A stretch of 64,000 nucleotides of DNA from Agromyces larvae (GCF_022811705.1 NZ_CP094528.1:3720001-3784000), one strand, 5' to 3'. Shown: positions 23,618-33,019, numbered from the stretch's first letter. Numbers and translations are program-made. Notes: generated from the letters alone by a model not told the origin.

Positions 23618-24751
23618 TCAGGGACCGACGGCCCAGGGCGCGCCGAGCTCGGCGAAGGTCCGCCCCTCGGTGACGACGCGCTCGCTCCACGCCTCGACGT
23701 CGGCCACCACGAGGTGGTCGCCGTCGGGCGAGGCGGCGCGGGTCACGTAGGACGGGTCGATCCGACGCGGCTCGTCGGCGGTGCGCACGGCCTCGAGCAC
23801 GCGCATGAACGCGCCCGTGGCGGCCAGCGGCGCCAGGAGTGCCTCGCCGGCCACCGCGTGCTCGACCAGGTTCGCGAGCAGGTTCGTGCGGGCGTGCGAC
23901 GTGGTCCATGCCAGGTTCGATCCGGGCGTCGACACCTGCACGAGGTCGAGCGTGTACCAGAGCACGATGCGCCCCGCCGAGCCGTGCACGATCACGCACG
24001 GCTCGCTGCGCCGGGGGGCGGTGAGCACGAGCGCCCCCGCCAGGGTGCGCCCGCCCGGCAGCCCGGCGACGAACGACGACGTGTCGTCGGCCTCGATGGC
24101 GTTCGCGCGGTGCAGGTCGAGCCGCAGGCCGGAGACCGCGTCCTCCGCGGTCGCGCCGGCGACCGCGAGGGCGGTCGCGGTGGCGTGGGCGAGCGGGTTC
24201 GTCACGGCGCCGTCGACCACGGAGGAGCCGTCGAGCACGCGACGCCCGGCCCAGGGCGCGCGGGTCCAGTACGACTCGGTGCGCAGCCACGTGCCGAGCG
24301 CCCCGAAGCCCGTGAACTCGCCGATCGCGCCATCGGCGAGGAGCCCGCGCACGAAGGGCACCGCCTGCGAGCCGAGGCTCTGGAACCCCACCTGCACGGC
24401 GCGTCCGGTGCGCTCGGACGCCCCGACGAGCGCGTGGAAGTCGGCGCGGGTCGGCGTCGGCGGCTTCTCGAGCAGCACGTGCGCCCCGGCCTCGAGGGCG
24501 GCGCGCGCGAGCGGCAGGTGGGTGTGCATCGGCGTCGACAGCACTACGACGTCGAGGTCGGCTCGCGCGATCATGTCGGTTGCGTCGGTGAAGACGGCCA
24601 CGTCGCCGAGGTCGGCCTCGGGCGGGCGGTGATCGGCGACCGCGGCGAGGCGGGCGCGACCGGATGCCTCGAGCCCGCGCGCCGCGGCCACATGCGTGGC
24701 GCCGTGCCCGTGGATGCCCGCGACGCCGATCCGGGGGAGGGCGCCGCTCAT
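23618..24751 (-). CDS. Gfo/Idh/MocA-family oxidoreductase
   Basis: A 377-residue dehydrogenase. The Rossmann motif is GVAGIHGHGATHV (a variant of GxGxxG), and HVLLEKPPTPTRADFHALV contains the EKP lysine. The middle GALGTWLRTESYWTRAPWAGRR and the dinucleotide-distal NLLANLVEHAVAG segments resemble members that oxidise or epimerise sugars attached to other groups. Overlaps the stop of the LacI-DUF6807 fusion gene (ATGA); the pair likely acts on the same ligand. Last gene of the minus block. Confidence 0.82.
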   Translation of the reverse strand: MSGALPRIGVAGIHGHGATHVAAARGLEASGRARLAAVADHRPPEADLGDVAVFTDATDMIARADLDVVVLSTPMHTHLPLARAALEAGAHVLLEKPPTPTRADFHALVGASERTGRAVQVGFQSLGSQAVPFVRGLLADGAIGEFTGFGALGTWLRTESYWTRAPWAGRRVLDGSSVVDGAVTNPLAHATATALAVAGATAEDAVSGLRLDLHRANAIEADDTSSFVAGLPGGRTLAGALVLTAPRRSEPCVIVHGSAGRIVLWYTLDLVQVSTPGSNLAWTTSHARTNLLANLVEHAVAGEALLAPLAATGAFMRVLEAVRTADEPRRIDPSYVTRAASPDGDHLVVADVEAWSERVVTEGRTFAELGAPWAVGP

Positions 24752-26652
24752 GCCGAGGGAGCCGAGGTCGCGGCGTCGGACGCGGCGGATGCCGGCGGCG
24801 CGGCCGCCGCCGCGAGCGCTTCCAGCACGGCGGCGTCGGCGATCGCACGGTCGACGAGCACGGCGTCGAGCCCGAGCGCGAGCCGGCCGCCCTCGGGGAG
24901 CGTGCGCACCGCATCCCAGGCGACCGCCGGTCCGACCCCGAGGTACTCGGCGACCCGTGCGAACCACGGCAGGACCTCCCCGTCGGCGGGCTGGACGAGC
25001 AGCACGGTGACCTCACGGCCGGCGTCGACCACCGCGAGCCACGGGGACCGCGAGCCGTGCGCAGCATCCTCGCCCTCGCCGTCGCGGGTCAGCACCGTGG
25101 CATCCCACCGGGGGAACCGCCAGAAGACGCCGCCGTACCCGGCGCCCTCGCGACCGTTCGTGGCCGGCGATCCGAACGCGAGCGCGCCGAAGTTGGCGGT
25201 GAGCCGGCTCCGCCAGCCGAGCGCCCACGCGTCGGTCCCGGCCGCACGGAGCGGCCGGCCGTGCAGCGTGCGGACTTCGCTCAGCTGCGCCTCGCCGCGC
25301 TCGTCCAGCCAGGTCAGCCGCTCGGTGAGCGCCTCGCCGTCGATCGCGATCTCGTCGCGGCGCTGGCGGCCCTGGTTCTCGAGCATGATCGAGCCGATGC
25401 CCTGCACGTAGGTGCGGCCGCCCCAGTACGAGGTGCCGTTCACGTCCGGCAGTGCCAGGCCGATGCCGAAGTGGTGCAGGTGGTCGGTGGGGTGGCTGTC
25501 GGTCACGCGCACGCCCGCGAGCGTGGTGACCGGGTGCAGGAACGGGCGGGGCGAGAGCACCGAATCGATCGTGGTGCCCTCGTCGTACCGGGCGACGATG
25601 CCGTCGCCGATGCGCAGCACGGGGCGTCCGGGGCTGAGCCAGCCCGACGCCTCGGGCGCGGGGCCGGTGCTCTGGCGCACCTCGAGGATCGGCCGGTACG
25701 AGAGCGGATGCGTCGCCGGCGCCCCCGCCATCGCGTCGCGCAGGCGCCGCCAGGCCTGGGCGCCGATCTCGACGCGGGGCACCGACATGGTGGTGAGCGC
25801 GGGCGCCGAGAACCGCGCCAGCGGGATGTCGTCGACACCGGCGACCGAGATCTCGCCCGGCACGTCGACGCCGACCTCGCGCAGACGGGCGAGCAGGCCC
25901 AGCGCGACGAGGTCGTTGAACGCGATCGCGGCCGTCGCACCCGAGGCGAGCAGCGCATCGGCCGTGTGGTAGCCGTCCTCGACCTGCGAGCCTGCGGCGA
26001 GGTCGAGGATCTCCAGGCCCGGGTAGCGGCCGGCGACCTCGGCGAGTCCGCGACGGCGCATCCGGTCGGCGAACGCCTGCGGCGGCCCGGCGAGATACGC
26101 GATGCGGGTGTGCCCGAACGACGCGAGATGCTCGGCGAGGGTGCGGGCGGCGTGCTCGTAGTCGACCGAGAGCTCGGCCGCGGGGTCGCCCGCCACCGGT
26201 CGGTTCACCACGACGGCCGGCCCCGACCGGGCGATCAGGGCCTCGAGCCGGTCGCCCGGCATGCGCGGCGAGACCAGGACGAGCGCGTCGCACCGCGAGC
26301 GCGCCTCGATCGCGATCTCCTCCTCGTCGGCGACCCGTTCGGCGGTATCGGCGACGAGCACGCGGTACCCGTCGAGCGCCGCTTCGCGGCTGAGACCCTT
26401 CAGCACGCCCTGGAACATCGGGTTCTCGAGGTCGGGCACGACGAGTGCGACGGTGTTGCTGCGCCCGCTCACGAGGTTGCGGGCGGTCTGGCTCGGCGAG
26501 TAGTTCAGCTTCTCGACCGCGTCGCGCACCTTGGCGGCGATCGTCGGGTCGACGGTCTGGTTGCGGTTCAGGACCCGGGACACGGATGCCTGCGAGACGC
26601 CGGCGTATTCGGCCACCTGCGCGATGGTGACCTGACGGGGCGACTTGGGCAC
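24748..26652 (-). CDS. LacI regulator fused to DUF6807 (PmoA-like) domain
   Basis: A 634-residue two-part protein. Residues 1-~335 are a complete LacI-family repressor: HTH VTIAQVAEYAGVSQASVSRVLN, hinge YSPSQTARNLVSGRSNTVAL, and a periplasmic-binding-like effector domain ending VPRVEIGAQAWRRL. Residues ~345-620 match DUF6807, with RPFLHPVTTLAGVRVTD, HPTDHLHHFGIGLALPDVNG and SYWGG; this His-rich motif is the family hallmark. DUF6807 proteins occur in sugar clusters with Gfo/Idh enzymes; function is not established. GTG start follows GGAGG by five bases. The reading frame is uninterrupted, so this is a true fusion rather than an overlap. Confidence 0.82.
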   Translation of the reverse strand: MPKSPRQVTIAQVAEYAGVSQASVSRVLNRNQTVDPTIAAKVRDAVEKLNYSPSQTARNLVSGRSNTVALVVPDLENPMFQGVLKGLSREAALDGYRVLVADTAERVADEEEIAIEARSRCDALVLVSPRMPGDRLEALIARSGPAVVVNRPVAGDPAAELSVDYEHAARTLAEHLASFGHTRIAYLAGPPQAFADRMRRRGLAEVAGRYPGLEILDLAAGSQVEDGYHTADALLASGATAAIAFNDLVALGLLARLREVGVDVPGEISVAGVDDIPLARFSAPALTTMSVPRVEIGAQAWRRLRDAMAGAPATHPLSYRPILEVRQSTGPAPEASGWLSPGRPVLRIGDGIVARYDEGTTIDSVLSPRPFLHPVTTLAGVRVTDSHPTDHLHHFGIGLALPDVNGTSYWGGRTYVQGIGSIMLENQGRQRRDEIAIDGEALTERLTWLDERGEAQLSEVRTLHGRPLRAAGTDAWALGWRSRLTANFGALAFGSPATNGREGAGYGGVFWRFPRWDATVLTRDGEGEDAAHGSRSPWLAVVDAGREVTVLLVQPADGEVLPWFARVAEYLGVGPAVAWDAVRTLPEGGRLALGLDAVLVDRAIADAAVLEALAAAAAPPASAASDAATSAPSA

Positions 26653-26678
26653 GGGGACCTCCGGCTCTCGGTGATCGG

Positions 26679-26690
26679 GTACGAACGTAC
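26679..26690. promoter_or_regulatory. Palindrome upstream of LacI-DUF6807 gene
   Basis: GTACG-AA-CGTAC is a perfect inverted repeat 27 bp before the GTG start. Candidate autoregulatory operator; short, so weak evidence. Confidence 0.35.
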
Positions 26691-26744
26691 GCGGATGGGC
26701 GGGCGACCGCAGCGGAACGCGCCCGGATGCCACACGAAGTGGGG

Positions 26745-26780
26745 GAGCGGCTGCCGCGTCCGCGGACGCGGCAGCCGCTC
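26745..26780 (-). terminator. Strong terminator after CUT1 binding-protein gene
   Basis: GAGCGGCTGCCGCGTC (26745-26760) and its perfect complement (26765-26780) around CGCG make a 16-bp stem 33 bp past the lipoprotein stop. It should separate the transporter mRNA from the fusion-regulator gene. Confidence 0.75.
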
Positions 26781-26812
26781 GGGTGGGGAGGGGAGTGGGG
26801 ACGCCGGACCGG

Positions 26813-28147
26813 CTAGATCGCTGCGTCGTCGAGCGCGGTCTGCAACTCGTCGATGAAGCTCTTCGCCGCCTCCTCGGGGGTGAGCTCGCCGAACAGCACG
26901 CGCTGGGTGTGCTGGTCGATGATCGTCTCGATCGCACCGCCGCCCGGGGGCGTGGCGGGCGGTGCATCGCCGACGAGCGGGGCGAGGTCGTCGAGGAAGG
27001 TCACCACGGCCTGGTTCACCTCGTCGAGCTTCGGCGTGATGTACTCGCGGATCTTCTCGTTCGCCGGCACACCGCGCTCGGCGAGCAGCAGGTCGGCCGC
27101 CTCCTCGCTGTTCGACAGCCAGTCGAGGAACGTCGCGACCTCGGCCGGGTGCTCGGTCTTGGCCGACGCCGACCAGAACATCGAGGGCTTGTAGTAGGCC
27201 CATCCGTCGGGCGCGTCGTCGAGCGCGGGCACGCGCAGGGCCACCAGGTCCTTGCCGCTCGCGTCGCGCAGCGCCTGCACCTGGTTCGACCACCACGGGC
27301 CGAACGCCGACGCGTTGGTCGCGGTGAACGACTCGGCGAGGCCGCCCGTCTCCCGTTCGATGGTCGCCGCCGGGTCGGGCGTGGCGCCGGCCTCCGTGGC
27401 ATCCAGCAGGAACTGCCACCAGGACGCGAGGTCCTCCTCGGTGGCGGCCACGCCGCCGTCCGTGGTGTAGAGCGCGCTGCCGCGCTGACGCAGCCAGTTG
27501 TTCAGGCCGCCGTCCTCGAAGCCCCACGACTGGGTGCCGACGACCGAGCCGCCGGTCGCCTCCGACACCGCGAGCGCGGTGTCGATGAAGTCGTCCCACG
27601 TCCAGGTCTCGTCGTCGGGCAGATCGATGCCGTTCTGCTCGAGGATCGTCTTGTTGGCCATGATCGTGTACGAGTTGATGCCGATCGGGATGCCGTACTG
27701 GGTGCCGTCGAGGGCGCCGGTACCGAGCACCGCCGCGGGGAAGTCCTCGGTGCCGAGGATCGACGAGTAGCCGCCGAGGTCGGCGAGCACGCCGTTGGCG
27801 GCGTACGTCGAGAGCTGCTTCTCGTCCATCTGGATGATGTCGGGGGTGTCGCCTGCGGCGACCGAGGTCGACAGCTTGTCCCAGTAGCCCGCCCAGTCGG
27901 TGTACTGCGGTTCGATCGTGATGTTCGGGTACTCCTCCTCGAACGTCGCGATGAGCTCCTCGGTGATCGCGTGGCGGGTGTCGTTGCCCCACCACGTGAA
28001 CGAGAGCGTCACGGGTTCGTCGGAGAGGGTCAGCTCGGACTCGGTCGATCCGCCGGGGTCGCTGCCGGCGCACGACGTGAGCGCGAGCACGGACACCGCG
28101 CCGATGGCGGCGGCGATGCCGACCCGGCGGCGAGAGATGCCTCGCAT
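26813..28147 (-). CDS. CUT1 sugar ABC importer binding lipoprotein
   Basis: A 444-residue lipoprotein of the MalE-like family. Signal peptide with lipobox LTSC; core motifs TFEEEYPNITIEPQYTDW, AGDTPDIIQMDEKQL, YGIPIGINSYTIMANKTILEQ and TEHPAEVATFLDWLSNSEEAADLLL are typical of oligosaccharide-binding proteins. The ATG at 28145-28147 is favoured by AAGGA six bases upstream. Third gene after the two permeases on the minus strand. Ligand unknown; the linked Gfo/Idh and DUF6807 genes suggest a modified or oxidised sugar. Confidence 0.88.
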   Translation of the reverse strand: MRGISRRRVGIAAAIGAVSVLALTSCAGSDPGGSTESELTLSDEPVTLSFTWWGNDTRHAITEELIATFEEEYPNITIEPQYTDWAGYWDKLSTSVAAGDTPDIIQMDEKQLSTYAANGVLADLGGYSSILGTEDFPAAVLGTGALDGTQYGIPIGINSYTIMANKTILEQNGIDLPDDETWTWDDFIDTALAVSEATGGSVVGTQSWGFEDGGLNNWLRQRGSALYTTDGGVAATEEDLASWWQFLLDATEAGATPDPAATIERETGGLAESFTATNASAFGPWWSNQVQALRDASGKDLVALRVPALDDAPDGWAYYKPSMFWSASAKTEHPAEVATFLDWLSNSEEAADLLLAERGVPANEKIREYITPKLDEVNQAVVTFLDDLAPLVGDAPPATPPGGGAIETIIDQHTQRVLFGELTPEEAAKSFIDELQTALDDAAI

Positions 28148-28211
28148 GGTCATTCCTTTCGGTTGCGTGTGGTCGTGGTGCATGGGTGGTGATGCGGACC
28201 GGGGGAGCCGG

Positions 28212-29129
28212 TCACTTGATCCCCGTCGTCGCGATGCCCTTGATCAGGAACCGCTGGCCGAAGAGGAAGATCAGGAAGATCGGGATGAGCGACACGACGC
28301 TCATCGCGAACATCTCGCCGAAGTCGGTGGAGCTCTGCGCGTCCTGGAACGCATTGAGCGCGAGGGGGACGGTGTAGAGGCTCGGCTTGGTGAGGAAGAT
28401 GAGCTGACTGAAGAAGTCGTTCCAGGTCCAGATGAAGGTGAAGATCGTGGTGGTCGCGAGGGCGGGCACCATCAGCGGCAGGATGATCTGCAGGAAGATG
28501 CGCGGATGCCCCGCCCCGTCGATGCGCGCAGCCTCGTCGAGTTCGCGCGGGATGCCGCGGATGAACTGCACCATCAGGAAGATGAAGAACGCGTCGGTGG
28601 CGAGCAGCTTCGGCACGATCAGCGGCAGGAAGGTGTTGACCCAGCCGAGCTGGGAGAACATCACGTACTGCGGCACGATGATCACGTGGATCGGCAGCAT
28701 GATGCTCAGCAGCATGATGGCGAACCAGAACTTCTTGCCGGTGAACTCGAGCCGCGCGAACGCGTAGGCGGCGAGCGAGCATGACACCAGGTTGCCGACG
28801 ATGCTGCCGATGACGACGAGCCCCGAGTTCAGCAGGTACACGTTGAACGGGTAGGTCAGCGCGTTCCAGCCGTCGGTGTAGTTCGAGATCTCGAAGCTGT
28901 CGAGGATGATGCCCGGCTCGCGGAAGATCTCGTCGTTGGGCCGCAGCGAGCTGGCGACCATCCAGATCACCGGGTACAGCATGATGAGGGCCGCGACGAT
29001 GAGGAAGACGTGGCGGATCATCCTGGTGGCGGGCGTGCGCAGCGGGTTGCGGCGGCGGCGCTGCTCGCGGACCGCGCCGGTGGGGAGCCCGGTGACGACC
29101 GACTCGGTGAGCGGAGCGGGGTCGGTCAT
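28212..29129 (-). CDS. CUT1 sugar ABC importer permease (MalG-like)
   Basis: A 305-residue permease with six helices and the EAA loop ELDEAARIDGAGHPRIFLQIILPLMVPAL that contacts the ATPase. ATG at 29127-29129 is preferred to one at 29145 because it begins just after the upstream stop with CAGGA ahead of it. No ATPase gene is present in the cluster, so a shared MsiK-like ATPase elsewhere is needed. Confidence 0.9.
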   Translation of the reverse strand: MTDPAPLTESVVTGLPTGAVREQRRRRNPLRTPATRMIRHVFLIVAALIMLYPVIWMVASSLRPNDEIFREPGIILDSFEISNYTDGWNALTYPFNVYLLNSGLVVIGSIVGNLVSCSLAAYAFARLEFTGKKFWFAIMLLSIMLPIHVIIVPQYVMFSQLGWVNTFLPLIVPKLLATDAFFIFLMVQFIRGIPRELDEAARIDGAGHPRIFLQIILPLMVPALATTTIFTFIWTWNDFFSQLIFLTKPSLYTVPLALNAFQDAQSSTDFGEMFAMSVVSLIPIFLIFLFGQRFLIKGIATTGIK

Positions 29130-29133
29130 GGTG

Positions 29134-30063
29134 TCAGTCCTGGTCATCGTAGAAAACCCAATACTTGGAGGCCCAGAAGTTGATGGCCGTGAATGCGGCG
29201 ATGATGAGCAGGAGCAGCCACGCCATCGCCGATGCGTAGCCCATGTCGAGGTTCGTGAACCCCTTCTGGTAGAGGTACAGCGTGTAGAAGAGGGTCGAGT
29301 CGACCGGTCCGCCGGTGCCGCCCGAGACGATGAACGCCTGGGTGAACGACTGGAACGCGTGGATGATCTGCAGCACCAGGTTGAAGAAGATGATCGGCGT
29401 CAGCATCGGCAGCGTGATGCGCCAGAACTGCTGGCGACGGTTGGCGCCGTCGACGGCGGCGGCCTCGTAGTACATCGCCGGGATCTGCCGCAGGCCGGCG
29501 AGGAAGATCACCATCGGCGAGCCGAAGGTCCACACGTTCAGGAGGACCAGTGTGCCGAGCGCCGTGTCGGGGCTGGAGATCCAGCCCTGCCCCTCGATGC
29601 CGAACCAGCCGAGGACGACGTTCACGAGGCCGTCGACGCCGAAGATCTGCCGCCAGAGCATCGCGATCGCCACGGATGCCCCGAGCAGTGACGGCAGATA
29701 GAACGCCGACCGGTAGAACGCGAGCCCGCGCAGCCCGCGGTCGAGCACGACCGCGAGCAGCAGCGCGAGGGCGAGCTGCAACGGCACCGAGACGAACACG
29801 TACTGGAAGGTCACCCCGAGGGAGGTGTGCAGCCGCTCGTCCTCGAACATCTTCTCGATGTTCGCCAGCCCGGTGAACCGCGGCGGACTCAGCAGGTTGT
29901 ACTTCGTGAACGCCAGCACCAGCGACGCGATCATCGGGCCGACGGTGACGATCGCGAGGCCCAGGAACCACGGCGTGAGGAACACGAAGGCGGCGCGGTT
30001 CTGCTTCTTCTGGCGGGAGCCTCCCGCGCCTTTCAGGCTGCGGAGCTCGCCGAGCGCGCTCAT
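29134..30063 (-). CDS. CUT1 sugar ABC importer permease (MalF/UgpA-like)
   Basis: A 309-residue permease with six helices; N-terminal FVFLTPWFLGLAIVTVGPMIASL and EAA loop YYEAAAVDGANRRQQFWRITLPMLTPIIFF. First gene of the minus-strand transporter operon, four bases ahead of the second permease. The 238-bp upstream gap to the LacI gene holds its probable promoter. Confidence 0.9.
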   Translation of the reverse strand: MSALGELRSLKGAGGSRQKKQNRAAFVFLTPWFLGLAIVTVGPMIASLVLAFTKYNLLSPPRFTGLANIEKMFEDERLHTSLGVTFQYVFVSVPLQLALALLLAVVLDRGLRGLAFYRSAFYLPSLLGASVAIAMLWRQIFGVDGLVNVVLGWFGIEGQGWISSPDTALGTLVLLNVWTFGSPMVIFLAGLRQIPAMYYEAAAVDGANRRQQFWRITLPMLTPIIFFNLVLQIIHAFQSFTQAFIVSGGTGGPVDSTLFYTLYLYQKGFTNLDMGYASAMAWLLLLIIAAFTAINFWASKYWVFYDDQD

Positions 30064-30187
30064 CGGGCGGTTCCCGTGGTCGGGTGCGCAGCGGGGGGCG
30101 GTACGGATGGCGCGGGCGAGGGTGCCACGTGCGTCCTCCAGTCGATCGTCGTCGATGTCTCGAAGCGTCGAGCCAGAAAGCGCTATC

Positions 30188-30223
30188 TCGACGTGACTGG
30201 TTTTCTAGCAGCGGGAAACCGCA
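30188..30223 (-). promoter_or_regulatory. Candidate promoter/operator for CUT1 operon
   Basis: An imperfect inverted repeat GGTTTTC...GGGAAACC (about 30199-30220) overlaps a weak minus-strand -10-like TAGAAA. The rest of the 30064-30301 gap shows no clear structure apart from TGATCGCGCGATCA at 30291-30304, which overlaps the LacI stop. Confidence 0.3.
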
Positions 30224-30301
30224 TTCCACAACCCCTAGCTGCAAAATAGCTGGTCAGAATGGGGGTGTTTGCTCAGAAAGGGGTTTCTGGTGATCGCGCG
30301 A

Positions 30302-31327
30302 TCATCGGCGCGGTCGGCTCGTGCTGGACCGCACGACCAGCCGGGTCGGCAACGGGGCGCCCGAATCGGGCAGCGGGTCGGGGTCGTCGCCGCGGGCGAT
30401 CAGCCGGAGCACCACCTCCACCGCCAGCCGGCCCTGCTCCTCGGGGTACTGCTCCACCGTCGTGAGGCCGAACATCTCGGCGTACTCGTGGCCGTCGATG
30501 CCGATCACCGAGAGTTCGCCGGGCACGTCGATGCCGAGCCGCTCGGCGGCGCGCAAGGTGCCGAACGCCACCTCGTCGGAACACGCGACCACGGCCGTCG
30601 GGCGCACCCCCGGCTGGCCCAGCAACTGCAGCGCAGCCGCGTACCCGCCGGGCATCGTCATCGCGGACTCCACGATGTTCGACCGCCCGCCGGGCGCGAG
30701 CCCCGCGGCGGCCATCGCATCGAGGAACCCGTGCCGGCGCTCGCCGGGCACGCTGTGCGGCGACGCCGCCGCGCCCGAACCCGCGACGTGCGCGATGCGG
30801 GTATGGCCGAGGTGCAGCAGATGCTCGGTGGCCAGCTGCGCGGCGGCGCGGTCGTCGATCGCGAGCCGCGCCGCACCGGGGGCGCGGCCGCCGAGGCACA
30901 GCACCGGCTTGTCGCGCCGATCGAGCACCGCCACCTCGTGCTCGGCCAGGTCGACGCCGACGGCGATCACCGCGTCGACGCGCTTGCGCGCCAGGAAGAA
31001 GTCGAACACCTTCGCCCGCGCGTCGCCGCCGGGCGGCACGTTGTACAGCGTGAGGTCGTAGCCCGCCCCGATCAGGGCGCGCTCGATGCCCTCGAGCACC
31101 TCGCCGAAGAACCACGCGTTCACGAACGGGATCACGACGCCGACGTTCTTCGTGCGCCCCGTCACGAGGCTCGCCGCGTCGGGCGACGCGATGTAGCCGA
31201 TCTCGGCGGCCGCGCGCTCGACCCGCCGACGCGTGCTGTCGGCGACGTGCCCCTTGCCCGACAGCGCCCTCGACGCGGTCGCCTTCGACACGCCGGCCAG
31301 GCGCGCGACGTCGCCGATCGCAGCCAT
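30302..31327 (-). CDS. LacI-family transcriptional regulator
   Basis: A 341-residue repressor: HTH AAIGDVARLAGVSKATASRALSGKGHVADSTRRRVERAA, hinge IASPDAASLVTGRTKNVGVV, effector domain with HLGHTRIAHVAGS and VPGELSVIGIDGHEYAEMFGLTTVEQ. ATG preceded by GGAGG at eight bases. It faces the AglEFG-like operon, and TGGAACCGGTTCCA palindromes occur in the shared region, so it most likely represses both itself and that operon until an alpha-glucoside-type ligand binds. It could also affect the CUT1 operon downstream on the same strand. Confidence 0.88.
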   Translation of the reverse strand: MAAIGDVARLAGVSKATASRALSGKGHVADSTRRRVERAAAEIGYIASPDAASLVTGRTKNVGVVIPFVNAWFFGEVLEGIERALIGAGYDLTLYNVPPGGDARAKVFDFFLARKRVDAVIAVGVDLAEHEVAVLDRRDKPVLCLGGRAPGAARLAIDDRAAAQLATEHLLHLGHTRIAHVAGSGAAASPHSVPGERRHGFLDAMAAAGLAPGGRSNIVESAMTMPGGYAAALQLLGQPGVRPTAVVACSDEVAFGTLRAAERLGIDVPGELSVIGIDGHEYAEMFGLTTVEQYPEEQGRLAVEVVLRLIARGDDPDPLPDSGAPLPTRLVVRSSTSRPRR

Positions 31328-31360
31328 CGCGTCTCCCTCCGTCGGGGTCGCTCGAAGGCG

Positions 31361-31399
31361 AGCATAGCCCCGAAAGGGCTCGTCATGGAACCGGTTCCA
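31361..31399 (-). promoter_or_regulatory. LacI autoregulatory operator and -10
   Basis: TGGAACCGGTTCCA (31386-31399) is a perfect 14-bp palindrome with the central CG typical of LacI-family sites. On the minus strand a TATGCT -10 (31361-31366) lies one promoter spacer away, so the operator covers the -35. Confidence 0.7.
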
Positions 31400-31506
31400 G
31401 TCGTTCGTCGCGGTCTCCCGGCTGCCCGATGCATCCGGGCAGAGAGCGCTCTCCCCCTGCATCCGCCGAACGAGCGAGGAGTGTCCGAAACGTGACCCGC
31501 CATACC

Positions 31507-31562
31507 TTGCAGCGGTGCTCCGACCTGTCCTAGCGTGGGCAACTGGAACCGATTCCGGTTCC
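31507..31562 (+). promoter_or_regulatory. aglE promoter and LacI operator
   Basis: TTGCAG (31507-31512), 18-bp spacer, TAGCGT (31531-31536), then GGAACCG-ATTC-CGGTTCC (31545-31562) at the expected transcription start. The operator shares the GGAACCG half-site with 31386-31399. Confidence 0.7.
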
Positions 31563-31588
31563 CGTCCTGCACTCAACGAGGAGAAGAC

Positions 31589-32947
31589 ATGAGACTCACA
31601 CGGCATCGCCGATGGCTGGTCCCCGTCGTGGCGGCCGCCGCGGTCGGACTGACGCTCACCGCCTGCACGGGCGACATCGCAGACGAGGACGCCGCCGACG
31701 TCGACTGCGGCCCCTACGAGCAGTACGGCACGTTCGAGGGCAAGAACGTCACCATCTCGGGCACCATCCTCGACCTCGAGGCCGACCGCCTCGTCGAGTC
31801 GTGGAGCGACTTCGAGACCTGCACCGGCATCGAGATCGACTACCAGGGCTCGAGCGAGTTCGAGGCCCAGATCGCGGTGCTCGCCGAGGGCGGCAACGCA
31901 CCCGACATCGGCATCGTCCCCCAGCCCGGCCTGCTGCAGCGGCTCGCCGCCGGCGGCTGGCTGATCCCCGCTTCGCAGGCCGTCGAGGACAACGTCGACG
32001 AGTTCTGGAGCGAAGACTGGAAGCAGTACGGCACCGTCGACGGCACCTTCTACGCCGCGCCGCTGATGGCGAGCATCAAGGGCTACATCTGGTACTCGCC
32101 GAGCGAGTTCGAGGAGAAGGGCTACGAGATCCCGAAGACCCTCGACGAGCTCACCGCGCTCAGCGAGCAGATCGCCGCCGAGGGCGACCACAAGCCGTGG
32201 TGCGCCGGCTTCGAATCCGGCGACGCGACCGGCTGGCCGGGCACCGACTGGATCGAGGACTACATGCTGCGCCTGCACGGCGCCGACGTGTACGACCAGT
32301 GGGTCACGCACGGCATCCCGTTCAACGACCCGAAGGTGGCCGAGGCGTTCGACGCCGCCGGCGAGATCCTGCGGAACGACGAGATGGTCAACGGCGGCAT
32401 CGGCGATGTCTCCACGATCGTCAGCGAGGCGTTCCAGACCGCGGGTCTGCCCATCCTCGACGGCGAGTGCTCGCTGCACCACCAGGCCTCGTTCTACGAG
32501 ACCTTCTGGAACCCCGAGGGCGGCGACGAGAACACCGTGGCCAGCGACGGCACCGTGTTCGCGTTCCTGATGCCTCCGGTGAACGCCGACGACCCGCTGT
32601 CGGTCACCGGCGGCGGCGAGTTCCCCGTCGCGTTCCGTGACGCGGAAGAGGTCGAGGCCGTGCGCGCGTACCTCTCGAGCGACACGTGGGCGAACATCCG
32701 CGTGGGCCTCGGCGGCGTCATCAGCGCGAACAAGGGGCTCGACCCCGAGGTCGCCTCGAGCGAGCTGCTCGTGCAGTCGATCGAGATCCTGCAGGACGAC
32801 GAGACCACGTTCCGTTTCGACGGATCCGACCTCATGCCCGGTGCCGTCGGCGCCGACTCCTTCTGGAAGGGCATGGTCGCGTGGATCACGGGGCAGAGCA
32901 CGCAGGACACCATCGACACGATCGAGGCCAGCTGGCCCGCGAGTTGA
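31589..32947 (+). CDS. aglE: Alpha-glucoside-type ABC importer binding lipoprotein (AglE-like)
   Basis: A 452-residue lipoprotein with lipobox LTAC. Features resembling the AglE group are the YGTFEGKNVTISGTILD opening, APDIGIVPQPGLLQRLA, KPWCAGFESGDATGWPGTDWIEDYMLR and the C-terminal GGVISANKGLDPE. AglE-type proteins bind sucrose, trehalose, maltose or other alpha-glucosides. ATG at 31589 follows GAGGAG. First of three genes; two strong hairpins separate it from the permeases, consistent with higher expression of the binding protein. Confidence 0.82.
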   Translation: MRLTRHRRWLVPVVAAAAVGLTLTACTGDIADEDAADVDCGPYEQYGTFEGKNVTISGTILDLEADRLVESWSDFETCTGIEIDYQGSSEFEAQIAVLAEGGNAPDIGIVPQPGLLQRLAAGGWLIPASQAVEDNVDEFWSEDWKQYGTVDGTFYAAPLMASIKGYIWYSPSEFEEKGYEIPKTLDELTALSEQIAAEGDHKPWCAGFESGDATGWPGTDWIEDYMLRLHGADVYDQWVTHGIPFNDPKVAEAFDAAGEILRNDEMVNGGIGDVSTIVSEAFQTAGLPILDGECSLHHQASFYETFWNPEGGDENTVASDGTVFAFLMPPVNADDPLSVTGGGEFPVAFRDAEEVEAVRAYLSSDTWANIRVGLGGVISANKGLDPEVASSELLVQSIEILQDDETTFRFDGSDLMPGAVGADSFWKGMVAWITGQSTQDTIDTIEASWPAS

Positions 32948-32954
32948 TCAGCGC

Positions 32955-33019
32955 GCCGCCCGGCCGATCCGTCGGCCGGGCGGCATGATCGAGGGGCGGG
33001 GACGACGTTCCCGCCCCTC
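32955..33019 (+). terminator. Tandem intercistronic hairpins
   Basis: GCCGCCCGGCCGA/TCGGCCGGGCGGC around TCCG (32955-32984) and GAGGGGCGGG/CCCGCCCCTC (32991-33019) are both perfect. Placed between binding protein and permease genes they could stabilise the upstream mRNA or partly terminate. Confidence 0.7.
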
